Numbered from the stretch's first letter, positions 51,752-60,267 are shown. The stretch: 64,000 nt of DNA from AWTP1-13 sp963832445 (GCA_963832445.1 CAWHUM010000001.1:1-64000), one strand, 5' to 3'. Made by a program: numbers and translations. Notes: a model not told the origin generated them from the sequence alone.

Positions 51752-52381
51752 TTACGCGCTGGCACACCGCACCCGCTTGACGATGCGGTTGAGCCCGACG
51801 GGCGTCACGCCGAGATAGGCGGCGAGATCCTTCTGGGTGATACGGGCTTCGAGACCAGGGTTGTCGGCAACGAACCGCCGGTATCGGTCCTCAGGCGTCA
51901 GCGTGAGCAGCTCGCGCTCGCGCGCCTCCTTGCGTTCGGCGAAGATCATGATGGCTCGCCGCAGGATCGTCGCCCAGACAATGTCCGCCTCGGCCAGCCG
52001 CTCCAGCGCCGAGAATGGAAATTGCTCCAGCTCGCTCGCCTCGATGCACACGGCGGAGAAACTCGTGCTCCCGCCGGCCTTCAAAGCCGCAATGCTGGCG
52101 AAGAACCGCCCCTCGTGCGCGAAAGACTTGATCCACGTCTCGCCATCGGCGCGGAGATAGACGTTCTTGATCAGGCCCGATTTGACCACATAGGCGAATG
52201 GGTGCTCGGCACCCTGCATGAAGACGGTGCCGCCCGCTTGAAACTTGCGCGTTTGCACATGCGGCTCGAACCGCTCCCACCGTGGCAGTGGGCGCCCTGC
52301 GATCTCCTCGAACAGCGCGCACGTTGCCGATCGCACGCCGTTAACCCCGGTTAATGCAGCCGTCGAACGAATTGCTACCAT
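51752..52381 (-). CDS. Crp/Fnr family transcriptional regulator
   Basis: 209 residues from ATG 52381; a GTG at 52338 would give 195 residues and leave room for the palindrome at 52341-52354. A cyclic-nucleotide-type beta-barrel (FQAGGTVFMQGAEHPFAYVV, GETWIKSFAHEGRFFASIAA) is followed by a helical stalk and HTH (ITQKDLAAYLGVTPVGLNRI). The arrangement matches short Crp-type regulators such as those reading redox or small effectors; no Cys cluster for Fe-S is visible. It is divergent from the SDR-darcynin pair it probably controls. Confidence 0.85.
   Translation of the reverse strand: MVAIRSTAALTGVNGVRSATCALFEEIAGRPLPRWERFEPHVQTRKFQAGGTVFMQGAEHPFAYVVKSGLIKNVYLRADGETWIKSFAHEGRFFASIAALKAGGSTSFSAVCIEASELEQFPFSALERLAEADIVWATILRRAIMIFAERKEARERELLTLTPEDRYRRFVADNPGLEARITQKDLAAYLGVTPVGLNRIVKRVRCASA
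52341..52354. promoter_or_regulatory. Candidate operator between Crp-family gene and SDR gene
   Basis: TTAACC-CC-GGTTAA is a perfect inverted repeat in the divergent start region. Its symmetry and position suit binding by the adjacent regulator. If the regulator starts at GTG 52338 the site is fully intergenic. Confidence 0.45.
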
Positions 52382-52387
52382 CTGCAC

Positions 52388-53143
52388 ATGGTACACGACC
52401 CCAAACGGTGCGGCCAGAATCCCCAAACGATCATCGTCACGGGTGCGAGCTCAGGCATCGGCCGCGCACTGGCACTCCAGCTCGCGAAGGGCGGAAGCCC
52501 GATCATCGCCATCGGACGTGACGCTCAGCGTCTTGCAGCGTTGAAAGGTGAGGCGCCGCACATCGAGACAATCGCCTTCGATCTTGCGTGCGTCGATCGG
52601 ATCGACGCGCTCGCCGCCGACCTTGTGGCGCGCCATGCCGCGATCGATGGGCTCATCAATAACGCGGCCATCCAGAACGACCTGCGCATTGATGATGCCG
52701 AGTATAGCACTGCCCAAATCACCAAAGAGATCGCAACAAATCTCGCAGCTCCCATCGCGCTGGCGCGCTGCCTGCTGCCGCGGCTCATGCGTCAGCCGCG
52801 CGCCGTCATCGTCAATATAAGCTCCGGCCTCGGCTTCGTCCCGAAGCGAACCTCGGCCGTCTACAGCGCCACAAAGGCCGGCCTTCATCTGTTCTCGGAG
52901 GCGCTGCGCGTTCACCTGACAGGCTCGCAGGTCCGCGTCGTCGAGGCGGTCATGCCGATGGTCGACACGCCGATGACTGCCGGGCGGGGCAGGGGAAAGA
53001 TTTCAGCTGACGCGGCCGCCGCCGCCATCATCGCTGGGCTCTGGGAGGGCCCGCAGCGGCTGTTCGTCGGCAGGGCCCGGCTGCTGCCGCCGCTTGTGCG
53101 GTTCGCGCCTTCGCTGGCAGCTCGCATTGTGCAACGCACCTGA
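52388..53143 (+). CDS. SDR family NAD(P)-dependent oxidoreductase (DltE-like)
   Basis: 251 residues. TGASSGIGRALALQLAKGG, INNAAIQND, ISSGLGF and YSATKAGLHLFSEAL give a complete classical SDR, with an N-terminal extension (VHDPKRCGQNPQ). The C-terminus (MVDTPMTAGRGRGKISADAA, LFVGRARLLPPLVRFAPSLA) is that of DltE-type SDRs. The substrate is unknown. It is followed 9 bases later by the darcynin gene and diverges from the Crp-type regulator. Confidence 0.86.
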   Translation: MVHDPKRCGQNPQTIIVTGASSGIGRALALQLAKGGSPIIAIGRDAQRLAALKGEAPHIETIAFDLACVDRIDALAADLVARHAAIDGLINNAAIQNDLRIDDAEYSTAQITKEIATNLAAPIALARCLLPRLMRQPRAVIVNISSGLGFVPKRTSAVYSATKAGLHLFSEALRVHLTGSQVRVVEAVMPMVDTPMTAGRGRGKISADAAAAAIIAGLWEGPQRLFVGRARLLPPLVRFAPSLAARIVQRT

Positions 53144-53152
53144 GGAGGTGAC

Positions 53153-53524
53153 ATGACCCAAACTCTAGCGCCTGAGACGCCCACGGCGAGCAAGCCGCCG
53201 AGGTTTGCGATCTTCCTGCTGCTCAAGGCGACCCCGCAATGGCTCAGCCTTTCGCGCGCCGAGCGCCGCGCCATGGCCGAACAACACCTCGGCGCCAACC
53301 TGGCCAAGCTTCCCGCTCTCCGCTTGCGGCACTTCGATGCCGAGGCGTTCTCGGCCGACTGCAGCGACATCATGCTGGTCGAGACCAGTGCCCTTCAGCA
53401 GTACTACGACTTGATCGAGTTGCTGCGCGACAGCCCACTGGTGACCGCGCCCTACTTCGAGTTCGTAAAGATCATCCCGGCGATCGAGGACGGCTTCCGC
53501 AGCTTCGAGGAGCGCCAGGCGTGA
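53153..53524 (+). CDS. Darcynin family protein
   Basis: 123 residues with GAGGAGG upstream. FAIFLLLKATPQWLSLSRAE, LRLRHFDAEAFSADCSDIML, and YYDLIELLRDSPLV with YFEFVKIIPAIEDGF match the darcynin family, small ferredoxin-like alpha/beta proteins probably related to dimeric monooxygenase folds. The biochemical role is not established. It is co-transcribed with the SDR gene, so it may act on the same compound. Confidence 0.78.
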   Translation: MTQTLAPETPTASKPPRFAIFLLLKATPQWLSLSRAERRAMAEQHLGANLAKLPALRLRHFDAEAFSADCSDIMLVETSALQQYYDLIELLRDSPLVTAPYFEFVKIIPAIEDGFRSFEERQA

Positions 53525-53577
53525 GCTGTGCGATCGCCGCCGACGCAAAGGCCCGGGGCGCATTGCGCCGAACCAAC

Positions 53578-53816
53578 TCAAGCCGCAGCCGGGTAGTCCG
53601 TGTAGCCTTCCGGCCCCTCCGAGTAGAACGTCTCGCTCACCCACTTGTTGAGCGGCGCACCGTGCGCGAAGCGCCGCGGCAGGTCGGGGTTGGCGATGAA
53701 GGCCTTGCCGAAGGCCGCTGCGTCCGCAGCGCCGGCGGCCAGCTCCGCCTCGGCCTGCTCCTTGGTGAAGCCTTCATTGGCAATCCACACGCCGCCGAAC
53801 GCCTTCTTGAGCTGGG
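53578..53816 (-). pseudogene. C-terminal part of a NemA-like alkene reductase (remnant)
   Basis: About 79 codons: PQLKKAFGGVWIANEGFTKE, AAFGKAFIANPDLPRRF, NKWVSETFYSEGPEGYTDYP and stop. This is the last quarter of an old-yellow-enzyme family alkene reductase, including the phosphate-binding stretch around FGKAFIANPD. Upstream of 53816 the homology stops abruptly, and the N-terminal three quarters with the FMN and catalytic residues are missing. A shorter copy is at 51609-51713. Confidence 0.85.
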
Positions 53817-53876
53817 GCCCCAGGCCGACTGGCGGCCATAGGGCCGGCGACGCACCGCGTCAGGGCCTGGTGGGCC

Positions 53877-54197
53877 CTATTTCGGATAGGGAGCGTTATT
53901 CAGCGGAGTGAGGCCCGAGTCGAAGAAGAAGCCGCTGTCGAACGGACCGCCCGGCGATTGGCGAACCACGGCCCATGGCCCGCGCCAGTGGCCGAAGGGG
54001 GTTGCCACCTCGGACCTGCCGTAGGAGTAGCCTCCCCGCAAGATGGCACGCTTTCGAAGGAGGATGACCTTGTGCCCGCCGGCCGCCGGCCCAGCCGTTC
54101 TTGCTGCCTTGCGCTCGGCTGCCTGGCTGGCGCTGGCGCAACTCAAGAGCGCAAAAAGCCCGAGCAATATGACAAGTGAAGTCTTGTGCTGCTGCAT
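53877..54197 (-). CDS. Small secreted protein of unknown function
   Basis: 106 residues. A signal peptide (SLVILLGLFALLSCASASQA) precedes a basic, Gly/Pro-rich mature part (AAGGHKVILLRKRAILRGGY, SEVATPFGHWRGPWAVV). No family was recognised. A lipobox-like LLSCAS may instead make it a lipoprotein. Confidence 0.55.
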   Translation of the reverse strand: MQQHKTSLVILLGLFALLSCASASQAAERKAARTAGPAAGGHKVILLRKRAILRGGYSYGRSEVATPFGHWRGPWAVVRQSPGGPFDSGFFFDSGLTPLNNAPYPK

Positions 54198-54529
54198 GAC
54201 ATCTGCCTTCGAGTTGAAGTGCCGAGACCTTGCTGCGTTCCAAGTCCTGAACTTTCCTCAGCGTTCGGCAATTGGGTATCGGCACTAACACCGAATTGGC
54301 GCGAACTACCCAACCAACCCGTACGCCACGCACCGTGCGCAGGAACCGAGCCCAACAGAAGCAGCGCCGACGGACGGTAGCTACACGACGGGATGATTCG
54401 CAAATCATAGCTTGGTGAGGGGTCGGCCAGCCCTCTGGATTGATCGACGTCGTTGCGCCGTTGCAACCCTCTGTTGGACATCGCCTACCGCGGCCTCTGG
54501 ACGAAGCATGCTGGCAGAGCGCTAGAAGA
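54198..54529. other. Intergenic stretch without recognised gene
   Basis: 332 bases between two small secreted-protein genes on the minus strand. Short open frames show no family features and no repeat was seen. Confidence 0.45.
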
Positions 54530-54910
54530 CTATCGGGATCGCCGATGCCATTTGCGGACCGAGGGGGCGCGATAGTAGTAGCGGGGCGGTGCGGGGGGCG
54601 GTCCGAACAAGGTCGGCCCGCGGCCCGGCATCACGCCAGGGGACAGTAGCAGGCTGGCGTTGCCGCCAGGAATGGGCGGCGCGCTCAGTAGCTCAAGGCG
54701 GCTCGGGACACGTGCGGGCTCACTCGGGCGAACGTTCTGGTAATAGCCATATACTCGCGTCGGCTGGCGGAAGCCGTAGCCATGGCTGCAGTCCCACCAA
54801 CCGCAGGCATGCGCCGGCCAGCCGCCGAACACCGCAAATGCGAGAACGGCGGCAAGCGTGGCCGTCTGCATGGCTATCAGCCAAAAGAGCCGGGGAGCTA
54901 TCGCCAGCAT
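54530..54910 (-). CDS. Secreted proline/tyrosine-rich protein of unknown function
   Basis: 126 residues from ATG 54910 (an open frame extends to 55009). The signal segment (ATLAAVLAFAVFGGWPAHAC) is followed by CGWWDCSHGYGFRQP, a Tyr/Gly patch and a Pro-rich tail (GPPPAPPRYYYRAPS). It resembles other short exported low-complexity proteins in this window, such as 41014-41373. No function is known. Confidence 0.5.
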   Translation of the reverse strand: MLAIAPRLFWLIAMQTATLAAVLAFAVFGGWPAHACGWWDCSHGYGFRQPTRVYGYYQNVRPSEPARVPSRLELLSAPPIPGGNASLLLSPGVMPGRGPTLFGPPPAPPRYYYRAPSVRKWHRRSR

Positions 54911-55081
54911 GTGTACCTCGTGGTGAATGGGAGATACTGTCCTGCTGCCGCCGCGGGCCTGTATCGGGCAAAACCCGCAGATTGCACGGACACAATTCTG
55001 GTCGCGCAACGTCGTCCGGCGCCTCGTGCAGGAGGGATCGCTCGTCAGGCTGGACTAGGACGGCACCCCCACGCGCATCCT

Positions 55082-56248
55082 TCAGATTACGAATTTCGCC
55101 CGGAAATTGGTCGGCAGGAAATTCCGCATCTCGTCGTAGGCAAGCCTTTCCATCTCGCGAACGAGTTTCAGCTTCTCCTGCGGCGTCGCTGCATCGAACC
55201 GCTGCAGCAGGGCTTTGCTCGAGGAGCGGTAGGCTTGATAGCGTTCGACTTCTCGGTCTGGCTGCAGGCCTTGTTCAAGTGCGCGGACGCCGAGCGCTAT
55301 GGCGGCAATCCAGATCACAATGATGCTGAACGGCACCGACAGCAGCTTGTCGGCATGCGGTATCTGGAGCGCAACTCCGGCGATTATGACCAGATGCAGC
55401 AGGAACAGGCTGCCGATACAGAGCAAGCTCACGACCTCCAAGACGCTAGCCTGCCTGCGGGGTGCGTCTGAAAAAACGCGATGGTCCTCCCGCAGTCTCC
55501 AGTTCGCGTAGTCGATCTGATGCCGGATGCGAAGTTCCCGGTAGGCCTGGAATACGGGCTCGAGCGCAGCAAGCGATCCTTCGTCCGCTTCCCCACTGGG
55601 ACCGTGCAGCCAGCCGTCGTCCGTTTCGGATGAAAGAGCCTCGGCCAACTTGGCGGGGAGCTTGCCTTTGTACTCGGCGCGAAAGGCCTCGAACGACTTG
55701 GCACGTTGGCGCAGGAAGACATCCTTGGCGCCGTCGTCGGCCAGCGAGCGGGCGATGTCGGAGGCATGCGCGACAAAGCTTTGAAAGTGAAATTGACGAA
55801 TGGTCTCGGTCATGAACCTGCGATGCAACCACTCGCTCTTTGCCTTCCCGAACAGAACGCCGGACGAGCCGAACCACATGCTGGCAACACCGGCAGCGGA
55901 CGCGCTGACAGCGATGACCCATATCAGCCACGCCGGTCCATCTTCTGCATGAACCCACACGTCGGCCGCTGCGCCCATGATGGCGAGCGTGCCAAGCGTC
56001 ACGGTATATAGGCCGTAGATCCGGCTCCGCCGCTTTGCGGCGTTTGCGGGCACGTCGAATTCCTCGAAGAAGTCGCGCAGGGCCGGGTGATACAGGACAT
56101 GCATGATTGCCGGGAACTGGCGGGCCGCCAGGTCGCGATCAGCCTCGGCGAACAGCAGATCATCATTGAAGATCTGATCGACGAAGCTGGAATGCTGCAA
56201 GCTCGATCCCTCGATGGTTTCCACGCGCGGGCCGGCGGGTGGTGCCAT
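55082..56248 (-). CDS. SLATT/DUF4231-like membrane protein divergent from a TIR gene
   Basis: 388 residues from ATG 56248 (open to 56305). There are two pairs of membrane helices: about residues 80-130 (YGLYTVTLGTLAIMGAAADV, LIWVIAVSASAAGVASMWFG) and 265-325 (VVSLLCIGSLFLLHLVIIAG, FSIIVIWIAAIALGVRALEQ). Each pair is followed by a charged helix (KSEWLHRRFMTETIRQFHFQ; VERYQAYRSSSKALLQRF, then MERLAYDEMRNFLP). Two-helix units plus amphipathic tails recall SLATT proteins, predicted pore-forming effectors of nucleotide-signalling defence systems. The link is a resemblance, not a proven homology. Confidence 0.55.
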   Translation of the reverse strand: MAPPAGPRVETIEGSSLQHSSFVDQIFNDDLLFAEADRDLAARQFPAIMHVLYHPALRDFFEEFDVPANAAKRRSRIYGLYTVTLGTLAIMGAAADVWVHAEDGPAWLIWVIAVSASAAGVASMWFGSSGVLFGKAKSEWLHRRFMTETIRQFHFQSFVAHASDIARSLADDGAKDVFLRQRAKSFEAFRAEYKGKLPAKLAEALSSETDDGWLHGPSGEADEGSLAALEPVFQAYRELRIRHQIDYANWRLREDHRVFSDAPRRQASVLEVVSLLCIGSLFLLHLVIIAGVALQIPHADKLLSVPFSIIVIWIAAIALGVRALEQGLQPDREVERYQAYRSSSKALLQRFDAATPQEKLKLVREMERLAYDEMRNFLPTNFRAKFVI

Positions 56249-56481
56249 CCGTGCGCAACAACTGCAACTTGCACGCAGACAGTAGGTCGCGCAAGAAGTC
56301 CGCATAGTTCGTGTGCGGAACGCTGACTTGCACCGCTCGTCGCCGCGGCCGGAGCGCTCGGTTCGGCTCGGTCTCCCGACGCTCGGCGTCGGCAGTGCTC
56401 ACACACAACTGCATTGGAGGGCGTGACACTCGGGCGCCCACAAGATAGTTTCGACCCTTTCTGCCACCTTGCATGGTTGTC

Positions 56482-57480
56482 ATGTCGCGCCGGATTTTCA
56501 TTAGCTATCGCCGCGAAGACGGGGCAGCAAGCGCACGGAGCATCTGCGACCGTCTCTCGCAGCATTTCGGCTCTGAAAACGTGTTCATGGATGTTGAGAG
56601 CATGCGGCCGGGGCAGCGCTTCGATTTGGAGCTGGACCGGGCTCTCAGCCAGTGCGCCGCATTTATCGCGCTCATTGGTCCTCGATGGATGGAGCTGCTG
56701 GAGAAGCGGCAACTCGAGGGTACGCACGACTTCGTCCGTCAAGAGCTTGCGACAGCGCTTGAACGCAAGATGGTCGTGATCCCCGTCTTGGTGGAGGGCG
56801 CGCGACTGCCGCCGAGCACGGTGCTGCCTGCCGACATCAGCGCCGTGGCGTTCCATCAGAAGCAAGACATCAGCCATGAGCGCTTCAGTCATGACATCGG
56901 CGATCTGGTCGCAGCGCTCGAGATAGCCACCGGAAAGGGCGGGTGGTCGAAATGGCGCTATGGGGCAGCGGTTGCTGGTGTGCTGGTGCTGGGTGTAGCT
57001 CTGAGCGGCGCGTACATGATGGGCCGCAGGGTGCCGACGCCACCCCAGCCGCCCGCGGCCGTGAAGCGGTGCCCCGAGCCACAGCGGCCCCATAGCAGCG
57101 TTTTCAATCTTCGGGAGAGCTTCCGGCCCGACCCAAGTCGCCATGATGTGACGGCAGGTGGTGATGTCGATCTGGCCGCATGCTTCGGCGGCACAGCAAA
57201 AGGCTGGGTGACCCGGCAACCGGATTTCGTCGTTATGTATCGGACGCTGAAGGATGGACCGTCAGCAGAAACCCTCACCTTTCGAACGGACTCTGTTGCC
57301 GATACCATCCTCCTTATCAACGATCCGAACGGGCAATGGCACTTCAACGACGATGGCGGTGGCGGGAAGAACGCCAAGATTAGCTTTCCCCGGGCGGCCA
57401 AAGGGCGCTACGACGTTTGGATCGGCACCTTCAGCAAAGGTAACGCCCAGGCCAAGCTGCTCGTGACCGAGCTTGAATAG
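56482..57480 (+). CDS. TIR domain protein with membrane helix and periplasmic beta-sandwich domain
   Basis: 332 residues from ATG 56482; ATG 56473 would add three residues. Residues 1-135 are a TIR domain: RIFISYRREDGAASARSICD, FGSENVFMDVESMRPGQRF, FIALIGPRWMELLEKR and FVRQELATALERK with the Glu typical of NAD-cleaving TIRs. A single membrane helix (about 157-177, YGAAVAGVLVLGVALSGAYM) leads to a C-terminal domain (ETLTFRTDSVADTILLINDP, FPRAAKGRYDVWIGTF) of the pre-peptidase C-terminal type. It could sense the envelope and signal through TIR in the cytoplasm. Confidence 0.83.
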   Translation: MSRRIFISYRREDGAASARSICDRLSQHFGSENVFMDVESMRPGQRFDLELDRALSQCAAFIALIGPRWMELLEKRQLEGTHDFVRQELATALERKMVVIPVLVEGARLPPSTVLPADISAVAFHQKQDISHERFSHDIGDLVAALEIATGKGGWSKWRYGAAVAGVLVLGVALSGAYMMGRRVPTPPQPPAAVKRCPEPQRPHSSVFNLRESFRPDPSRHDVTAGGDVDLAACFGGTAKGWVTRQPDFVVMYRTLKDGPSAETLTFRTDSVADTILLINDPNGQWHFNDDGGGGKNAKISFPRAAKGRYDVWIGTFSKGNAQAKLLVTELE

Positions 57481-57519
57481 CTGCGCGTTGTCGAATTCGA
57501 AGGTGTCGGGTCGAGCCTG

Positions 57520-58488
57520 CTACTCCGCCCTGATGCCTCGTTCCTCGATGATCGGCGCCCAGCGGTCGTGCTCCTCTTTGAGCACGGCGCGGAACTGATC
57601 GGGCGTATTGCCCACCGGCACCGTGAACTGCGGCGCCAAACTCGCCGCCACCTCGGGCTCGCCCAACACGGCCACCACCTCGCGGTGGATCTTTTTCAAC
57701 ACAGCCGCGGGCGTTCCCGCCGGCGCGATCAGCCCGACCCAGGCATCGGCCTCCACCCCGGCAATGCCGCCCTCGCGCATGGTCGGCAGGTCGGGCAACA
57801 GGGCGGAGCGCTCGGGCGAGGTCACCGCCAGCATTTTCAGCTTGCCCTCGCGCCCCAGCGGCACCACCGAGGCCGCCGGCAGCACGGCCATCTGCACATC
57901 GCCGCGCAGCAGCGCCGTTACCGCCGCGGGAGAGCCCGGGAACGGCAGGTGCACGATCTTGGCGTCAGCCTTGGCCGCGAGCGCCTCCATCGCCAGGTGC
58001 GAGAGGGAGCCGCGACCGATGGAGCCATACGTGAAATTGTCCGGGTCTCGTCCCATCATGCCCAGGAGGTCCTTGACGCTGCTGGCGTCGACGCCCGGGT
58101 TGGTGACCAGAACGCTGGGCTGCGAGGCCACGATGGTGATCGGCGCGATGTCGCGCGCCGTGTCGTAGGGCATCTTGGCAAACAGCAGGTGGTTGATCAC
58201 CAGGGGACCGACGATGCTCACCCCCAGCGTGTGCCCGTCCGGCGCGGCCTTGGCGACTGCGGCCGTGCCCGTGTTGCCGCTGGCACCGGGGCGGTTCTCC
58301 ACCACAAACGGCTTGCCCAGCTTTGTTTGCAACCGCTCCGCAACGATGCGGGCGATGCTGTCGGGCGTCGACCCGGCGATGAACGGGACATAAACGGTGA
58401 CAGCGCGCTCCGGCCACTCCTCCGCGCTGGCTGCGCTGCACCACGCCCCCGCGGCTGCCAGCCAGAGAGCGAAAAGCATCGTCCGCAT
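57520..58488 (-). CDS. Bug family (TctC-like) periplasmic binding protein, orphan
   Basis: 322 residues from ATG 58488, which has GGGGAGG 6 bases upstream. Signal peptide (MLFALWLAAAGAWCSAASA), then EEWPERAVTVYVPFIAGSTP, FVVENRPGASGNTGTAAVAK and LLRGDVQMAVLPAASVVPLG. The domain is complete. There is no TctAB permease beside it, as is common for Bug proteins, which often act as extra receptors. The ligand is unknown, likely a carboxylate. Confidence 0.9.
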   Translation of the reverse strand: MRTMLFALWLAAAGAWCSAASAEEWPERAVTVYVPFIAGSTPDSIARIVAERLQTKLGKPFVVENRPGASGNTGTAAVAKAAPDGHTLGVSIVGPLVINHLLFAKMPYDTARDIAPITIVASQPSVLVTNPGVDASSVKDLLGMMGRDPDNFTYGSIGRGSLSHLAMEALAAKADAKIVHLPFPGSPAAVTALLRGDVQMAVLPAASVVPLGREGKLKMLAVTSPERSALLPDLPTMREGGIAGVEADAWVGLIAPAGTPAAVLKKIHREVVAVLGEPEVAASLAPQFTVPVGNTPDQFRAVLKEEHDRWAPIIEERGIRAE

Positions 58489-58644
58489 GGTCATCCTCCC
58501 CCCGTTCGGGGCTGCCCCCGAGCCCCTAGGTGTTGTACAGGCAGGCACAAGCTAAGCCAGGCATTGCGCTGTCGCCAAGGTGCACCGCACGGCGTTCGCA
58601 TTGACGGCTTGGCGCGGGGCCCCAATATGCTTGCTCTGTGCGTG

Positions 58645-59568
58645 ATGCACCCTACCTCCGCCGCCGACACGACGATGCGCCGCCGCTTCTTCCTCGTCAC
58701 CAACCCCGGGGCCGGCCTCACCGGCTCCCCGCTCGTGGATGCCGTGGCCGACGGCCTCCTGCGCGCGGGCGCCGTACTTACCCTCACCCAGCCGACCGAC
58801 TTCGACAGCGCCCGCTGCCAGGCGCGCGAGGCCTCGCTGAGCGGCCGCTACGATGCCATCCTCGCGGCGGGCGGCGACGGCACCATCCGCCAGGTCGCGG
58901 CTAGCCTGCTCGGCACCGAGGTTCCCCTGGGATTGATCCCCGTCGGCACCGGCAACGTGCTGGCGCACGAGATCGGCCTGGTGCGCGAGGCCGGCGCCAT
59001 CGTGCGGATGTTACTCGACGGCTCGGTGATCCGCGCCGCCTGCGCCTACGCCAACGACGAGCCGTTCCTGCTGATGGCCGGCGCCGGCTTCGACGGCCGC
59101 GTCATCGCCGCGCTCGATCACCGCCTGAAGGCCCAAGTCGGCAAGGCCGCCTACGCCGGGCCCATGATCGGCGCACTCGCGCATCCCGTCGACACGCTGA
59201 CCGTCACCATCGACGGCAGCCCGCACGAGGCGAGCTGGGCGGTGATCGCCAACGCCCGCCACTATGGCGGCAGCTTCATCATGGCTCGCCGGACGGGCAT
59301 TCGCGAGCGCGGGCTGCAGGCCATCCTGTTCAAGGCCAAGAACCGCGCCGAGCTGTTCTCCCAGCTGGTGGCGCTCGCCATGGGCCAGCTCGACGCCCGC
59401 GCCGCCAGCCACCGCGATGTCGAGATGATCCCCTGCGCGCGCGCCAGCATCAGCGCGCAGCATCCAGTGCCGACCCAGATCGACGGCGATGCCCTCGGCA
59501 CCACCCCGCTCGAGGTCGCAGCCGGCTCGGCCGAGCTGCAGTTGATCGTGCCAGTGGGGCTCGCCTGA
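58645..59568 (+). CDS. Diacylglycerol kinase/lipid kinase family protein
   Basis: 307 residues from ATG 58645; ATG 58675 is equally possible and would start MRRRFFLVTNPGAG. The DAGK catalytic domain has RFFLVTNPGAGLTGSP, AILAAGGDGTIRQVAASLLG, and LGLIPVGTGNVLAHEIGL, the nucleotide-binding GGDGT being intact. The C-terminal domain has LLMAGAGFDGRVIAALDHRL and PVPTQIDGDALGTTPLEV. It phosphorylates a lipid such as diacylglycerol or a sphingoid base at the membrane. The exact lipid is unknown. Confidence 0.9.
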   Translation: MHPTSAADTTMRRRFFLVTNPGAGLTGSPLVDAVADGLLRAGAVLTLTQPTDFDSARCQAREASLSGRYDAILAAGGDGTIRQVAASLLGTEVPLGLIPVGTGNVLAHEIGLVREAGAIVRMLLDGSVIRAACAYANDEPFLLMAGAGFDGRVIAALDHRLKAQVGKAAYAGPMIGALAHPVDTLTVTIDGSPHEASWAVIANARHYGGSFIMARRTGIRERGLQAILFKAKNRAELFSQLVALAMGQLDARAASHRDVEMIPCARASISAQHPVPTQIDGDALGTTPLEVAAGSAELQLIVPVGLA

Positions 59569-59961
59569 GAGCGGCGGCCAGCCCTGTTAACCTTTCGTTA
59601 ACCAAATCAGCAAAGCCTGAGGTGACTGGCGAATTGGCGCTGGAAGCCTTTGCCGCGCAAGCTCTGGCCAAGCTTCCAGCCCTACGCTGCAGCACCGCTT
59701 GTGGCCCGTCTAGTGGCGGGTTGCGAGGTGCCGAAGCCGAGGAAATGCGTGAACGCACGCATCGCAGAATTACCGGGGGTGAGGCGGACGTGGATGGGGC
59801 CGCCGCCAGGAGCTCTCGGATATGTCTCCCGCGAGACGATCGCGGTCCCATCCCGAACCGCTGGAACCAGCCAAACCGTGCTGAGGGGAGCCTCCGGGTC
59901 TTTGCCGGAGCACGGTGATGGCTTGGCTGCAATCCAGCACTACCTCTCGATGGAGTGGCAC
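59569..59961. other. Intergenic stretch without recognised gene
   Basis: 393 bases after the lipid kinase gene. It begins with GTTAACC and a related GTTAACC 8 bases on. Open frames here have no family features or ribosome sites. Nothing else was recognised. Confidence 0.45.
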
Positions 59962-60105
59962 ATGAAGCGCCTCTATCACCGGAGTAGCGTGTCCTCACGT
60001 TCGCTGAGCCCAAAGGCCAGCATCACGCTCCAGCCCGATCCCGACTTCAAATGGGTGCTCCTGTGGCGCAATAACCAACGCCATCGTCCGCCAAGTAAAT
60101 GCTAG
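59962..60105 (+). CDS. Possible small basic protein ahead of a strong terminator
   Basis: 47 residues from ATG 59962, with GGAG 6 bases before it. The sequence is basic and Ser-rich (KRLYHRSSVSSRSLSPKA) and ends in DFKWVLLWRNNQRHRPP. No family was recognised. A rho-independent terminator follows 50 bases later, so the region is transcribed, but the product could equally be a small RNA. Confidence 0.35.
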   Translation: MKRLYHRSSVSSRSLSPKASITLQPDPDFKWVLLWRNNQRHRPPSKC

Positions 60106-60154
60106 TTCGGCCCTGCTGGCGGGGTGGTGCGAGCCGCCGCCGGCCACGCGAACG

Positions 60155-60180
60155 AAGCCGGCCCCATGGCCGGCTTTTTT
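60155..60180 (+). terminator. Strong rho-independent terminator
   Basis: AAGCCGGCC (60155-60163) and GGCCGGCTT (60168-60176) form a 9-bp stem with loop CCAT followed by a T run. It ends whatever transcript covers 59.9-60.1 kb. Confidence 0.9.
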
Positions 60181-60267
60181 CGTTTGCGAGCCTGCCCACC
60201 TGGCTAGTGGACGCTCCGCGGGCCCGGCCACACCTTGGGGAAGATTGAAACCCCCGGAGGTTCCCCC

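Noticed and set aside
57568..58644. Long open frame on the plus strand running from 57568 into the lipid kinase gene
   Set aside because: The first 350 codons are antisense to the Bug protein gene and have the His/Arg/Gly-rich composition of a shadow frame; the kinase homology begins only near 58645-58675.
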